Source of the DNA: Terana coerulea
Taxonomy: Eukaryota; Basidiomycota; Agaricomycetes; Polyporales; Phanerochaetaceae
Assembly (NCBI GenBank): GCA_024811115.1
Contig: JAKOGH010000645.1
Coordinates: 310,001 to 374,000, forward strand
Reading direction: 5' to 3'
DNA length: 64,000 bases
A model generated the notes under the pieces. That model did no database searches, was not told the DNA's origin, and was given only the letters and a program-made list of their open reading frames with translations. The translations under genes were made by a program, and so were the position numbers. Positions 1 to 12,141 of this stretch are shown here, in pieces. Position 1 is the first letter of the stretch, and each line of letters starts with the position of its first letter.

Positions 1-174
1 AATGTCCTCTTTTCGCGGCCCAAAGACCCACACAAGCCCAATGATCACCACCGCGCCGACCGCGAACTTCTTCCAGCCAAATCTCCGCACACTGTTCATG
101 CGGCTGGGACCCATTCCGCCTTCCAGTCGTTCGTAGTTACTAGAGCGTGGCGAGAACATGTTGCTTGAGAACAT
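1..174 (-). CDS. N-terminal part of a Golgi type II membrane protein, probably guanosine diphosphatase
   Basis: Partial gene running off the left edge. The minus-strand reading has two in-frame Met codons (174 and 159). A short polar cytosolic segment with a YERLEGGMGP motif follows, then a basic stretch (RRFGWKK), a hydrophobic anchor of about 15 residues (FAVGAVVIIGLVWVFG) and a basic exit. That is the layout of a type II signal-anchored Golgi enzyme. The YERLEGG...RRFGWKK pattern recalls basidiomycete GDA1/CD39-family GDPases, which convert the GDP released by mannosylation to GMP in the Golgi lumen. No catalytic domain lies inside the window, so the name is tentative; another Golgi glycosylation enzyme is possible. 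The start could also lie further upstream, because the frame stays open past 174. Confidence 0.5.
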   Translation of the reverse strand, partial: MFSSNMFSPRSSNYERLEGGMGPSRMNSVRRFGWKKFAVGAVVIIGLVWVFGPRKEDI

Positions 175-870
175 GCTGCCGGTCTTGCTGCCTCGTGACG
201 ATGTTCTAAGATGTCCGCCGCGCGTGCGGGGTCGGTGTTGCGGACGATTCACCGACGTCGATACTGGAGCCCGGTACGCCAGACGAGGGGCCAGTAACGG
301 TGGAAGAGGTCGTAATGGGAACTGTGAAAGATTCCCTCGTCGGTGGCATGCGCAAAGGTGTGACTTTGGCGGCATCATTCGGCCGTTGTCTGCGATCTCC
401 TCAATATATTCGTACCGACGTCAAATCTGCCCGTGCCATGCAGAGACACCATGCAGTGCCCAATGACACTGTATCACACATTTCACAAAGAAATTTCAGG
501 AAAACCACTTTTCAATTGCTCTGTGATGAAAAACCTGGTACATGCGAGGTCATAGAGACTAGGGATATCAGAAAGGGGCCACAGCGACAGACAACATTAC
601 TGGTGGACGATGGTAAAAGTAAGAAATGAGCATGGACAGTCGGGCGACGCGACGTGAAGCAACTTTGGGGGGATGGGGGATACGACGATACTCCTCGCAA
701 ATGGGTGGGGAATGATGATGACGAACCTGGAATACAGCGAGTATCGAAGGCCACCTGGACTGAACGGCGGCGTAGATGGAAAAAAAAGAATGATGAAAAC
801 GATGAGTCCGGCCAAGTGTAAGGTATAGGAGTGATAGAAAGCAGCAACGAAGATGGGATTGACGACGAGC
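175..870. other. intergenic, between two minus-strand genes
   Basis: No supported gene. It should hold the promoter of the GDA1-like gene and the 3' UTR of the bZIP gene. The open frames here do not resemble a protein family. Confidence 0.4.
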
Positions 871-2450
871 TTAGAACGAACCAGGTACATCGAACCCATG
901 GCTTCGCAGCACCGCCTCGGCCTGCTCCTGCTCTCCGCTTCCACACCTCCTTCTCATCCGCCATCCGATCGAGGTTCGCCTCGAGCTCCCGCTGGTACTC
1001 GAGCTTGCGTTTGCGACTTCGGCGCGCTGCAAGCGTGTTTTGACGACGCTTCGCCTCGATGGCATTGAGGTCGTTGGGGTCGAGGGACAGATCTTCCGCA
1101 AGCTCATCCTCTCCTTCCTGGCCGAACGCAGCAGAACGCCCGCGCTTCTTGGCGAAGCCAGCCGGTACTTCCTTCCGTGACGTCGCAGACGGGACCACGT
1201 ACTTGCGAGACTGGATGGGGGCGTCAAGGGCACAAGGGCCTCCGGCGTAATGTTCTTGCGGGTGCCTGTCGGAGGGTTCTTGCGACGAGGAGCGGTGGAA
1301 TGATCGAGATCGGGAGCGTCGAGGGAAGGGGTGAAAGGAGTGGCGAGCGGCGACGTCTGCAATGATGACGGGTCAAGCGCAGGGGTCTCTGGCGACAGCG
1401 TATACATCCCGTCGAAGTCGGGGTGCTGGACTGCGGGGACGGGAGGAGTTGTCTTTATAGGCTCCATCGCCCGAGCGGTGTACGCCGCCGAGTCGCCGAA
1501 AAGGGGTGCTTCCGCCCCAAAGCCGAAATCGTCAACATCAGCGATGGCGGGAGACGTGAGGAAATCGTAATCGGCCGATCCGAGAGCAGGGGTGGTGAGC
1601 ATGTCCTCATACGGCGAGTCGTCCATCGGCGAGGTGAGGAAAGCTGTCGTAGTCACCGGGGAGCTCGCCAGAGTGTCCATACTCGTGGATCTGGCGGAAC
1701 TCCGGAGAGGCTACGGTGACGAGAGCAAACGCGTCAGGCGGTGAGATGCCATGATCTAGCGGAAAGTAATCACCTTGGATCACGTCAAGCACTGCTTGCA
1801 GTGCGGCGGCATTGTCGTCGCTCGTCGAAGAGGCGGACGACGCCGCGTGAGGGTTGGCGGTTTTGTGTGAAAGCATGGTCAAGTAATCCGAGCAAAGGCT
1901 TGAGAAGTCGAAGTTGTTATTAGGCGACGAGGGCGAAGGTACTGCTGGTTTTTCTGATAGATAACGAGTCGTACGTGGTACTGGGGGAAGGAATTGAGGG
2001 ATGCCATGATGCGCAGCGAGATCCGAGGTACTGGTAAATACCGGGTAGGACGAAGTCCGAGGAGAAGAATTTAGGGGGCCATGTTGAGGGGGAGGTTACT
2101 GAGCGCGAGGGCGGTGAGTGTTGAGTGGGCGGATGCGAGGTACCATGGTGGCCAGCGGTTTCCGTAAAGTCGTTGTTAAACGACGCGTTTAGCAGAGAGT
2201 GAAGAACATCTTGCTGAGGATGGTGTGTGGGTTGTATGAACTGAGGAAACAAGGTGGCGGTGGTGGTGTTAGGGTGGATGGTCGAAGGCGGCAACGTAGC
2301 CGGCTGGGAGCGTCTGAAAGGCGATGACGACGATATCAGTGACCGGTTCAAGTACGACTCAGTGTGAGTGTCCGCCGTCCGTGCGACCTCGCCAACGTTA
2401 GAAGGACCCGGGAACGCATCGTATGCATCGAGCTGGGGGTCCTCATTTCA
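871..2450 (-). CDS. Gcn4/Cpc1-type bZIP activator of general amino-acid control, reading frame interrupted several times
   Basis: The minus strand encodes a recognisable Gcn4-like regulator, but only by moving between frames. In order it reads: a Pro/Ser/Thr-rich N-terminal region (about 2440-2050); FDFSSLCSDYLTML (about 1915-1870); ALQAVLDVIQGDYFPLD (about 1815-1755); a segment starting MDTLASSP (1680) with LTSP and LTTPAL repeats typical of acidic activation regions; PSATSRKEVPAGFAKKR (about 1195-1145); the basic region NTLAARRSRKRKLEYQRELE (about 1050-990); and a short zipper ending AVLRSHGFDVPGSF with stop 871-873. Frame jumps fall near 2030, 1675, 1228-1230 (a GGG run) and about 930, each time resuming without lost residues. 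This suggests sequencing indels; a decayed gene is the alternative. The zipper matches the Gcn4 family, which binds TGASTCA. The 5' end and any leader intron could not be resolved. Confidence 0.7.
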
Positions 2451-5400
2451 TACTTGACCGGGGGCTCTTCCACGAAGAAGCTTGGCGGCGAGCACCTTGT
2501 CTTACTCGAGGAGGCCACCGCGGTCGAGTGAAGGGAATATGAAGACATGCCGGACGACATCGTCGATCGCGGAGATGAGCAGAAACAGTCGCTTTGTGCA
2601 CGTAGAACGTATCTTTCTTACAGAAAGAGCACGGCAGAGCCTTATGGCGGACACTGGACGCAGCGAGGTAGAAGTACTCACTGAGAGTCCTGTGGACTGG
2701 TTCAGATCTTCTCCTCGAACAGCTGCAGTGACTGTCCGGAGTTGTTGTGTGTGGGGAGGAAGAGGGTGACGAGAGAGTCGGCCGCCGGTGACTCGAAGGG
2801 GTTTTATCATCCTCACTCACAGCATTTCACACCCAGAGGCGCTCATAGAGCCTTTTCGGACGGACAACGCTTCCGGCGCTTTCCCACCCAGCCAAAAAGG
2901 CACAGCGTCGTCAAAATTGCAGGTATATTGCCGCCACACGGCCGAGCACGTCCGAGATAGCATAAACATATTCATCTGCAGTATGCGCAACCCTCGAAAT
3001 TATTCAGGAGCTGCTGAGCGTGAACGAATATTTTGTGAGCAGTTCTCGGTGCAGCGTACACGTATTCCTGTCGCGACGCAAAGCTGAGTCAGTCGCAGTG
3101 AGCGGCTACAGCCACGGGTCCGGGACTCGAGTCATGCGCACCGTCCATTTCAGGCAATTTCTTGATGACCAATCACCCGTTTCACGCGTCGTTAATGGGC
3201 GCCAAGCGTGCTGAGTCGGACGCGTCTGAGCGTCTGAGAGCACATTGTCCATGTGGCGGTGCAGAGATAAGGCACGTCCAAGGCACACGCCCGTCGCCCA
3301 CGTCGGGGCCCCGTCTTCACAACGCTTTGCGACCTGCTTTGCGGCCACCGCCTCGCTGTGTTCAATCACACCCACCTAAGCATGTCCGGCGGTGCGCTGC
3401 AGAGCAAGCTGGCTAGGAGCAGGAATGTACTGCAGTCTAGACCGCACAGGAACAGCAAAGGACGTCCGATGTGTTGCCAATTATCATCCGTAGGAAACGC
3501 AACAGAAATCCACATGCTCTCTGTAGACGTTCCGGGGCGCAGTCGGGGCTTTCTGTTGTGCGTCGTGACGCTCACAGCCCGTCCGAACGCGAACCTTCTG
3601 TGAGAAAGGCCGCCGGATATCGATGAGACGAAGTGGTTAGAGTTCGCTGCGTCCCGCCAGTCCGGGCGGCCGACCTGACCACGTACGCAGAGCCCAGACG
3701 ACGTTCGCGCAGCCGCAGGCTGACGCGTCCTCTGCTCACTCAGCGTAGAGAAGGACGGCGACGCTTGTGGATGCTGCGAGAACATCATGAGGGACACGTC
3801 GTACCCAGGTCAGACCGCACTTGACCAGGTCTTCAGGCTGCGCACCGCCTTCAGGTCCCCCGCCGCAGCGCGCACACACTCGCCGCATCTTCGCATTTCG
3901 TCTCCGCGAGGGTTTCGGCTAGCTCGAGGCTGACGCTCACACATCAAGCATCCGAGACGCTGCGATTCCGGATCGTTGCTGATGGGTTCCTGGAATTCAT
4001 GAGCTACGGTCTGCGTTGGATTAGGGCTCGTCCTTTCGGGCGTGGGCGGACGATGGTCGTGGGCTGAGGGCACCGTTGAGCAGCCAATGAACGTCGGCCT
4101 GTGAGAGGTGAGAATGTCGTCTGCGACCGAGAAAACACCTGTTGAGCACCTGTGACTCCGGTATGTTTCATCCACGGGCCGCCAGAGGATGTTCAAATGC
4201 AGCATGATTGTGAGCGAAGGCCATACCGAAACCCTGCCGCCCACGACGTTCGGCCCAAGTCAACAGTCCGACCTTGTCGCAAGTCTGACGCGAGCGAATT
4301 CCCGATGACCGACAGGACAGCGAAGCTGCATTCGTCGCTGGGCGCGAGCGAAGCTCACTATCCAATCCGTGATCAGGAACCCTAAGGGGCAGCCTCAGTG
4401 GGCAGGAGGGTTCCGGCATGCGGTCTTCGCAAGCAATGACTCGAAGTTGTGATCCGTTGTGATGCGAAGTGGTATGTAGCCGAGTCATAGCGGAGCGTTC
4501 GAGACCACTTGTTCTTTCCTTGGTCAAGCCGTGTGGGAGCGAGAGTGGTATGCCGCTGGGAATGTCTGGCGAAAAAGGACCGTGTACCCCAGGTTGTCGG
4601 TGGGGACTAATGTCCATGACGAGGGGCTGTGCAACAAGGATCCGTGAACAGAGGACGTGTGGGCTGTGCGGTCAACATTTGAGGCGTCCGGCCATGGGGT
4701 CCATGTGGAGGGCTGAGTTGAGGGTAACGCGTGTCCGACATAGTTCGCCTTGGTGATAGCATGCGCAGCGACGGAAAATACGATGTTGCAAGCATACGTT
4801 CGCAGGAACCTATACACAGGGCATGAATGTGGCGTGGACAGACGGAAGGTGCTCACCGTCCTGGTCATAGCCTAAATCCCACATCAACACTAGCATGCAC
4901 CCATCTCCTAAGACTGGACACTCTAACAAATCTTGTTGGATAGATAGTCTTGGCAATATAACCGTATGCACGAACGCTTGCTTTATCGTTGAAGTCGCGT
5001 CCCCTGTTCAGGCTGCACGTGCTGGGAGAGTTGCGTACCAAAGCAGCGGCGGTCACACACCTTATATTATGCTCGTGTGCGAGTTCGTAGATGTATGAGG
5101 CTGTGTAAAGAGCGTCATACACAATAGCATATCAAAAGCAACTCCCAAAACAGCCTCGAGTTTGGGAGGACGGATGGTCTGGACCAGCGCCACGAAGGCG
5201 AAGCGTTGTTTGAAAGAGGTATGTCATTCCCACGGCTCGAAAACGTCCAAAGGGACCTTGAAATCGACAGAAGAGCACATTGAGAGGGGGCATAAATAGG
5301 ATCAAAAGGAGAGAAAAATAGAAGAGCGGGAAAGCGTTGTGTGGGCGGGCGGCAAGGGGGCAAGGGAGGACAACGCACCTGAGGGGCGTGGTGTTTATAT

Positions 5401-5852
5401 ATGTTCGCTCGAGTCATCTCTCCAAGCCAGACACACGCCGCTTCCGGACGGTGATTCGGCGGTACGGGGCCTCGGCCGGAGCCGCCCTTCGTAGATCTGT
5501 TCCGGATGCCGGCTGGGCCAGGCCGGGTGCCCGATGCCACCTCAGACGCCCGACAGCATGAAGGATCGCGCACACACGGGCATCAGGCAGGAAATGTAAG
5601 AAATATGGAAAAGTTGAGACAGAATTATGTACACAAAAAACTCAAGTCTATAGCATACAGTAAGAGAAGAAACACCTCCGAGTCTGCTGAGAAAGACGAT
5701 CCATGAAGAAGCCGGCATAAATAAGCTAGATGAAGTATAAATCCAACTCTAGGACTCAGCGGCACGTCAGAGGGTCAGCCACCTGAGTCACCTCTGAGGG
5801 ACCGAGAGGCAGCAGCCGCATGCCGCAATGCTTGCGCAACACCACGGCACCG
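2451..5852. other. non-coding stretch: bZIP-gene leader/promoter, then no recognisable gene
   Basis: About 3.4 kb. The first few hundred bases should hold the leader and promoter of the bZIP gene. The remaining open frames are short, on both strands, and match no family I know. The last part is 3' flank of the RhoGAP gene. Confidence 0.4.
3085..3091. promoter_or_regulatory. possible Gcn4-type site TGAGTCA
   Basis: A perfect TGAGTCA heptamer lies about 0.6 kb beyond the 5' limit of the readable bZIP gene. Gcn4/Cpc1 proteins bind this half-palindrome, so it could allow autoregulation. A 7-mer is expected by chance every few kb on two strands, so the call is weak. Confidence 0.25.
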
Positions 5853-8440
5853 TTACCGCCCAGGCAGAGACGGCACTGGCGGAGCCGAACTCGGAGGAGC
5901 AAAGAACCCACTCGCAGTGATACCCATGGCCTCCACGCCAGACGCACTGCTCTTCCCCCGTGTTGTGCCCCTCCCTACGGAAATCGAGCCCTTGCGCGCA
6001 GTCCCGCCGGCACCGCCCTTCTCTATGCTGATCATCGACCGCGCGGACCGCCCGATGGTGTTGTGCCCCGACCCGTACCCGTGCCCGTTCGACGCCGCGG
6101 TGTACATCGACCGGCTCGTAGTCATGTCACGAGAATTCGACTTGGAATTCGCAAGACGCTGCCGCGGCTTGTACGCAGGCGGCGAGCTAGGCCCCTGCGC
6201 GGGATGCCATGCGGTCGGCGGCGCAGCACCAGCAGATGCACCCTGTGCACCCTGCGCACTCTGGGGCCCAATCGGCATGACTAACATCCCGTCGTCAATC
6301 TCGTCGTCGTCATACAGCGTGCTGTCGCGCCTATGGTCCGAGGGGTTGGACTGCACAGAGCCGGTGAATGATTGTTTCGACGGCGAAGGTGATGGCTCGC
6401 CAATAATGGGTTGAGGGGGACGAAAGGCTACGTCGGTAGGGTCGGGGACGTCGTCGAAAACTTCGTAATACCGCTCAATGCACAGCTTGATGACTTCGCC
6501 AAGTGTAGTCTTCCCTTCCTTTCGAGGAAGGTTCGGACTCGCTGACTGAGCCTTGGGCAAGACATACATGTTCATGTCTATTATCGGATTGCGACCCTTC
6601 ACTAGGTTGGGAGCGATGACGACAGCCAAGTTGAAGGCATCCATGCGGTTCGATGCCGAACGTAGGGACACTTCATGCAAAAGATCTTTCGGAAGCGTGA
6701 GTGGCGTGACATCTTCCAACAACTGAGTCACTTACGAATGACGGAGCTAAGAAGGATGTATGCACAGAACGGTAAGGTGGGAAACAGCACGTCGCGGATG
6801 TACTGCACGGCAGACATATCAGTTGGGTCGTCCGATGGTTGTGGGCATTGGAGGATAGTGGGGTACAGGTTTTCGGGGAAGAGTGGCTCAGGGAGGTCGC
6901 GGAGATACTTCTTCAACAGCACCGCCGCGAGGTTCGGGTCCCCGAAATTGCTCAGGGAGACAACATGACCTGAAAGGGTGCAATGAGTACAGTTAGTTCA
7001 ATCAGTAAGTGTAATCGTTTGGTGAACATCGCCCGTACCTCGGTCATATGCAGCCTGGACTTGTTTCAACAACGCCGTGCTGGGCGATCTACGAAACAGG
7101 CCCTCGTCTCGCATACCTAACAGAGATCTCAGTGTTACAGAAGTACATCTTCACAGACTAAACGAACCTGTTTCTCGGAGGAACTGTATGCAGTCCTTCA
7201 CAACTCTTGGGATTCCGCCCTTCTCGCCATTGAAACCCATCAAGTCTTCAAGTGGCACACCATATAGATCCGCTCGCTGGGGTACCGGCAGATTGATCTG
7301 CTTCTCATACTTGAGGTTCTCCCTATCCGCTTGTGAGCGACAAGTCACTGTAGGCATTCTACCTACTCACTGGTAGACTGCTGGCGGTATGTCAATTTGA
7401 GTAATGGGTACTTGGTATGCGAGGTCGGAGAGGGTATTGACATATGTGATTTTGCGGAAGAACTTTGGGCTGAGATGGCCACGGTTAGAGTGTCATGAAT
7501 GGTAGCGCGAGCCACGGCACGCACCTGATAATCGCTCCGGCCAAAGAAAACAGCACTGATTTGGCTTTGGTCAGGGAGGGGGGCATGGTTGCAAAGTGGG
7601 ATGAAGCACGGACTCTTTGTGAAAAAACTGGAGTGGACGATTAACTAAGTAGCAGCGGTTAGGAGGGCCACTTGTACCAGGAGTGGCTGTTAATCCAGAG
7701 TGGACCCACCAGGCGCTTCAGGTTCTTGCGGTACTTCCGACTAAGACTTCGATATGCTTTCCACACCCAGTCCCATGCTGGTCTGTGGCGACCACCAGCC
7801 GCGAAGAAGACGACAGTGTAGTCCGACTCCACTGTGACATGGCTCAGATTCGCGTGCAGTTCATGGACGAAGAACGCATACCATAAAGATCAAGATAGCC
7901 AAGAATTCGGCTGGTAACTACTAAGTGTCACGTAGAGGCAGATGCATATGAAACTTACCTCAAGAGTACATCATAGTCCACTTCTTTCGGGTCTGGAAGT
8001 GCAGATGCGGCCATGACAACCCTTTGTGCAGGAACAATTCAACAAATAGGAGTATGTTGCAGTGGATAATACATACATTGGCCGTGTTCTGGATCCCTAG
8101 CGCGGTTCGTCAATCGGACAGGGAGCGGCGTAGCGAAGTACTGACTCGTAGTCCACACCGGCTTGAAATATGACTCTGCTCATAACATCTTGCAGCTGTT
8201 CCTCCGAAAGACTACCATTGTAGGAATTCTGGGTGCTTTTCCTTTGGGGGATAGGGAAGAATGCCCGCCGCTTCGGGGTTGGGGTCTTCGGACTACCATA
8301 ATCATCAGAAGTAGAGCTCGAAGAGGAGGGGGACGCAGATGTTGCAAGAGCAGCAAGCCGTTGCTTCAAGTTGAGACCATTGGGGGCATGTCGACTTTGA
8401 ACGCGGTCTCGCTCGCTGAGTGCCTTCTTCGTCTAGTCGA
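5853..8440 (-). CDS. Sec14-like (CRAL-TRIO) + RhoGAP protein, Ecm25/p50RhoGAP type
   Basis: Multi-exon gene, complete except for its first exon. Order from the N-terminus: a Ser-rich segment with PKTPTPKRRAFFP; a Sec14-like domain with VVMAASALPDP, ESDYTVVFFAAGGRH, VWKAYRSLSRKYRKNLKRL, SPKFFRKITYVNTLSDL and IDIPPAVYQ; a RhoGAP domain starting YGVPLEDLMG and continuing GGIPRVVKDCIQFLRETG, MRDEGLFRRSP (holding the catalytic Arg finger), LLKKYLRDLPEPLFPE and SASNRMDAFNLAVVIAPNLV; then a long Pro/Ser/Gly-rich tail ending LPSLPGR (stop 5853-5855). Such proteins switch off Rho/Cdc42-family GTPases at membranes and act in polarised growth. About ten introns were traced, one beside a 20-nt exon at 8077-8096. 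The frame enters at a CTAG acceptor near 8440, so a short coding exon lies upstream that I could not place. No frameshift was found. Confidence 0.85.
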
Positions 8441-9643
8441 TGATTGAGTATGAAGTCACAGCCGCCTCAGAGGAGACGAAAGGCGTAGCAAGAAGCAAAA
8501 TCAGCCCGGACGGGTCGGAAACGTTCTAGCTGTAGGGGGGAGATACGTTGTCAGCCGTCCGAGGTCGAGTACGGGAGCGCGGATATGGGTGTGTTCAAGG
8601 TGAGGGTCACGGCTGCAGTAACTGCAGCCCCTACACCGGGTTTATAAGCGCTGGAGTGCAGCGACATCATTTCTGCCGCTGATTGGTTCTTGTGACCACT
8701 GCGAGTCGAACACCTGGATAAAAGCTCTGCTCACAGAAAACCACACATTTTGCTCTCAAGGGCCGCCTTCAAATTTACTATCAATGCGGGGCCACCACAT
8801 ATTTTGGTAAAGACCTTTAGCAGGAATAATTCCTCGCTGCAGTGCAACAAGATCATTGAATCCCGTTCGGTAAGCGCAGTGCGATGTTTTGTTACAGCAC
8901 TGTCGCAAGCTCACACGTTGTCATGGCACAGGCTGCATCAGGTTCTTGTATATTCCATAACTCGCAGCCGCGCATCAGAGAAACCGAGCGACTTCGACAT
9001 GTTGGTGGAAAGAGAGCTAATCACGACTCAGTGCTTGAAGCAGTGAACATCGTCATGCGCCAGCAGCTCCGAGTCAGTCTGCGATTTCTATGGCTATCCT
9101 ATGCTGATCCTATGATTTTCAATAAGCTGGCTACGCAAGCAAGACACTCTCATTCTCAAAAAGCAAACACAAAAACTGGGCAAAACAATCCACTGCTTCA
9201 GCTTCACTTGGAGGTAAATATCTCATGTCATATGACTGTCGGTGAAAGCTGATTGAGATGTATTCAGAGAACTTCAGATCGATAGCTATTGCTCGAGTAT
9301 TCTATCTAGTGCTCAACACTGCAGAGCTTCACAGCTCGCGGCTCGGAGCGCTGCTGTAGCCCTGCCACGCTGCACACCATGCATGCCGGAGGTCCTGCCG
9401 ACCGGGCGGATGGCCGGAGAACCGGACCAATCTCGGACCAGAACCTTTCGCCCACGCGCACGTGACAGACGCGATACCACTCATTAAAGTCGCGTCCTTG
9501 ATGGACAAGTCGGAGCCTGAAGTTGGACGGTTGCGCGTGGAACCTTGTTCTTGCCGCCCTATATAAGCCGCAAGCTTCATCGAGGCCACGACCAAAGCTC
9601 TTTCTCCTGAACCCCCACCACCTCTCAACCCTCCACGACGAAC
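8441..9643. other. intergenic, divergent promoter region
   Basis: Holds the unplaced first exon and promoter of the RhoGAP gene (minus) and the promoter of the acidic coiled-coil gene (plus). No other gene is seen. Frames at 8750-9250 are short and composition-like. Confidence 0.4.
9560..9567 (+). promoter_or_regulatory. TATA box
   Basis: TATATAAG lies 84 bases before the ATG of the acidic coiled-coil gene, the right distance for a fungal TATA box. Confidence 0.6.
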
Positions 9644-10139
9644 ATGCCTACCACACACCCCTGCGGCTGCATCTGCCCTTGCGACCCTGGTGAGGCTCCT
9701 CATCGTGCTCGTCGACGGCAGGACTGACAATGCGACAGAGAAAGGTCGTATAGCGATGACCGAGGTGCACAATGCGCAGCAGGCTGTCGACGAGGCCGAC
9801 AAGGCTTTGAAGGACGTTCGCAACAGCGGAGCCTCTGAAGGTATGGCTTATCGCCGCCATATGTTGCATCGACATCACTGAGCGTTGATGCTGTCAGACG
9901 TAATTCAAGTCATCCAAGCTCAGAGGCACGCAGCACAAGAAGCTCTCAACAAGGCGTACAAAGCCCTCATAGAGCAAGCGCACCACCCCAAGGCGGAGTT
10001 GGACGAGGACGAAGCCGTCGCTACCGACGAGAGCGACGATGAAGATGATGAGGACGAGTCTTCTTATGCGGCTGATACCACCATGGATTTCGAGGACGAC
10101 GGGGAAGGCGATGACGACTACGTACCCCCTGCTCACTAA
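9644..10139 (+). CDS. short protein with Cys-rich N-terminus, coiled coil and acidic tail
   Basis: Three exons (9644-9689, 9739-9840, 9898-10139) give 129 residues. Both introns are canonical (GTGAGG...CGACAG, 49 nt, with a CTGAC branch site; GTATGG...TGTCAG, 57 nt) and the phases join cleanly. The N-terminus is MPTTHPCGCICPCDP, with four Cys in seven residues. Residues about 20-85 are Ala/Gln/Lys/Glu-rich with heptad character (VHNAQQAVDEADKALKDVR; AQRHAAQEALNKAYKALIEQ), suggesting a helical coiled coil. The last 40 residues are strongly acidic (DEDDEDES, DFEDDGEGDDDY). There is no signal peptide or membrane segment. I do not recognise a family. The acidic tail suggests binding to a basic partner such as histones, and the Cys cluster could bind metal; both are inference. 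Confidence 0.7.
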
Positions 10140-10271
10140 TCGCACATGTGATGGTTTGGAAGAGTAAAATATGTATACATGTGGTACATGGTCATTGATA
10201 ATATTCATAACTACTCGACGGATATATTTTGATTTGCCCTGCATACGCGTGCCTTCATAGCGTCCACTACA

Positions 10272-12141
10272 CTAAGCTCTGCGACAGAAATCTTTATGAC
10301 CATCTTCCCAATCCCTGTGAGTCGGCTCAGTGCAAGAACGAGCAGCGTAGGCGATCAATGGAATACCTCGCTTGGCATCTTGTATTGCAGTATGCAACTC
10401 TTGAGCAGCCCCTGCACAGCCTAAGGTGATGAATTGGCTTATGCACACTACAGAGACACTCCTCCCAGCCGCATCGTTCCACAGGTTCGAAGACTCGACC
10501 ACCCCATGCAGGCTTCTGTCTGTCGTACCCCTTGACGTCGAGGACATCACCCAGAACGGTCCAAGAAAATTTGATTGGTTTCCAGAGGAGATACGATCGC
10601 TGGTTAATGTGGCGCAATTCGTCTTCCGCCGAGTACCATAGCTTGCAGCTTGCCTGGTGAAGCTGACGAAGTTTGGGATCTCTTTTCGACTGGTTATCTT
10701 CGCTGTCGGTCTTGTGAAATCGGGTGCTTTTAGTGCAATATCTAATAACCTTCGTCAAAACGGGGGCGAACTCTCCGTCTGGAAACCAATCCAGTAAGAC
10801 CATCCGATAATTGGTCAAAAGAAAATATAATACTTGCCTAGGTTAGCTCCAGAGTTCTATGCCGACCAGACAATAGACTTTGCTAGGATGGGGACGGTCG
10901 CGTAGACCAACTGTTTCGAGCGGAAATGTCCACCCTTCGAGCTACAACCTGTATCATACGAATGACGTGAGTACCTTATGTAATATATTGGCAGATTCCC
11001 GTACAAGAGATGTAGACAAATGGGCGGGAGAATGCCATCTTCAACTTTTGCCTCATCATGCATGCAAAAGCAAGATCTAGCCGCTGCAAGACTGTGAACA
11101 AGTATAGCGTGGTCCATCTTCGAGTAGGGAGCAGTCGCTCTGTCGGACGAGAAGTAGATGGCCTGAAAGACCCTCAGCAGTGTTATGAATGGTGTCGGGA
11201 ATTTGGAAGATTCCCGCTTAAGATCTCGTATGGCAGCATTGGTCACGAACGTTATGTTCGTGCAGCCCTCAGCTACCCCGTCGAAGACCGGGGCCTCTTG
11301 CGCGTGGTGGTCCCTGACAATCATGACACATAATACCTGTAGTGAGCGCAACCTGACTTCCTCATCTTCCGCGTGTATCCATATAGCCAGTTGAACGCGG
11401 GCACTACCACTGGACCCCAGGTACGTCGGTGGTCGTCTGAACATGATTGTTCAGCTTCGGTAACAGGCTAGTGAACGATTGGGGTCGTTGAGATCTTACC
11501 TCAGGTGCCTCGACTGGAACAAAACTCCGTGCGAAATGCTGTCCCCGATGCTTGCCAGGAGCTCGTGCTGACTATATCGGATGCTCCCGTCTTCCTCTAG
11601 AAACCGAATTCGAGAATCCAGAAAGGGGGTTCGTATTTCCCACAAAGCCTTCCACAGTTGAGGAGCCTCGTTCAAGATCCTATTCACGAGCTCATGTGCG
11701 GCAGCCTACTGTGACACATCACGTTTCTGGTAAGGCGGAATGTCCGGCGACTGTAAAGGCTCACAGAAGAGCAGCACAGTGGAAAGTAGGTCCAGTATCT
11801 GTAAGATGTAGGACTGCCACAAACAAATGGGATTCAGAACTATACCGAACGCATCCGGAAAGCGGAATCACAACCAAAAGGATATTACTTACTGCTTTCT
11901 GCTCCGTGTACCAGCTAAGGTCACTGAGCTCCTGCTTGGTGCATCCAAACAGATGTTTGTCGAAGAGGACGTGAAGTATCCCACTCAAAATGTCCGTTCC
12001 GACAAGTATTGACCAAGCATGACCGTCATGTGTAGCGTGATTGAACACTTCGTACGCCTCGCTCGCAACTGCAGCTCGGGCATCCCATGTACCCTCAGAG
12101 TGGGTTTGCACCAGCTTGTCCTTCAGCCGTGCGGGGTCCAT
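10272..12141 (-). CDS. MYND-type zinc-finger protein
   Basis: Multi-exon minus-strand gene. The start is taken as the ATG at 12141 (MDPARLKDKLVQTHSEG). Exon bodies follow at about 12140-11890, 11690-11500, 11440-10860 and 10818-10350. The last intron begins at GTATTCC and ends at CTCACAG just before the final exon. Splicing gives a complete C-terminal MYND finger: CGWEEC, then LCRGCSRVAYCNTRCQ, then RDWEDGHKDFC, with stop 10272. All Cys/His ligands and the conserved YC..CQ..DW..H..C spacing are present. MYND fingers bind proline-rich peptides; in Agaricomycetes such genes form large, poorly characterised families. The middle is helical (HAILVHSLAAARSC, FITLLRVFQAIYF) with no other domain I can name. 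Internal exon borders are approximate. Confidence 0.75.

Noticed and set aside
1607..1876. Overlapping upstream reading frame before the bZIP frame starting at 1680, resembling ATF4-type uORF control.
   Set aside because: The upstream frame reads as part of the bZIP protein itself (ALQAVLDVIQGDYFPLD), and other frame changes occur in the same gene, so a frame break explains it better than a uORF.
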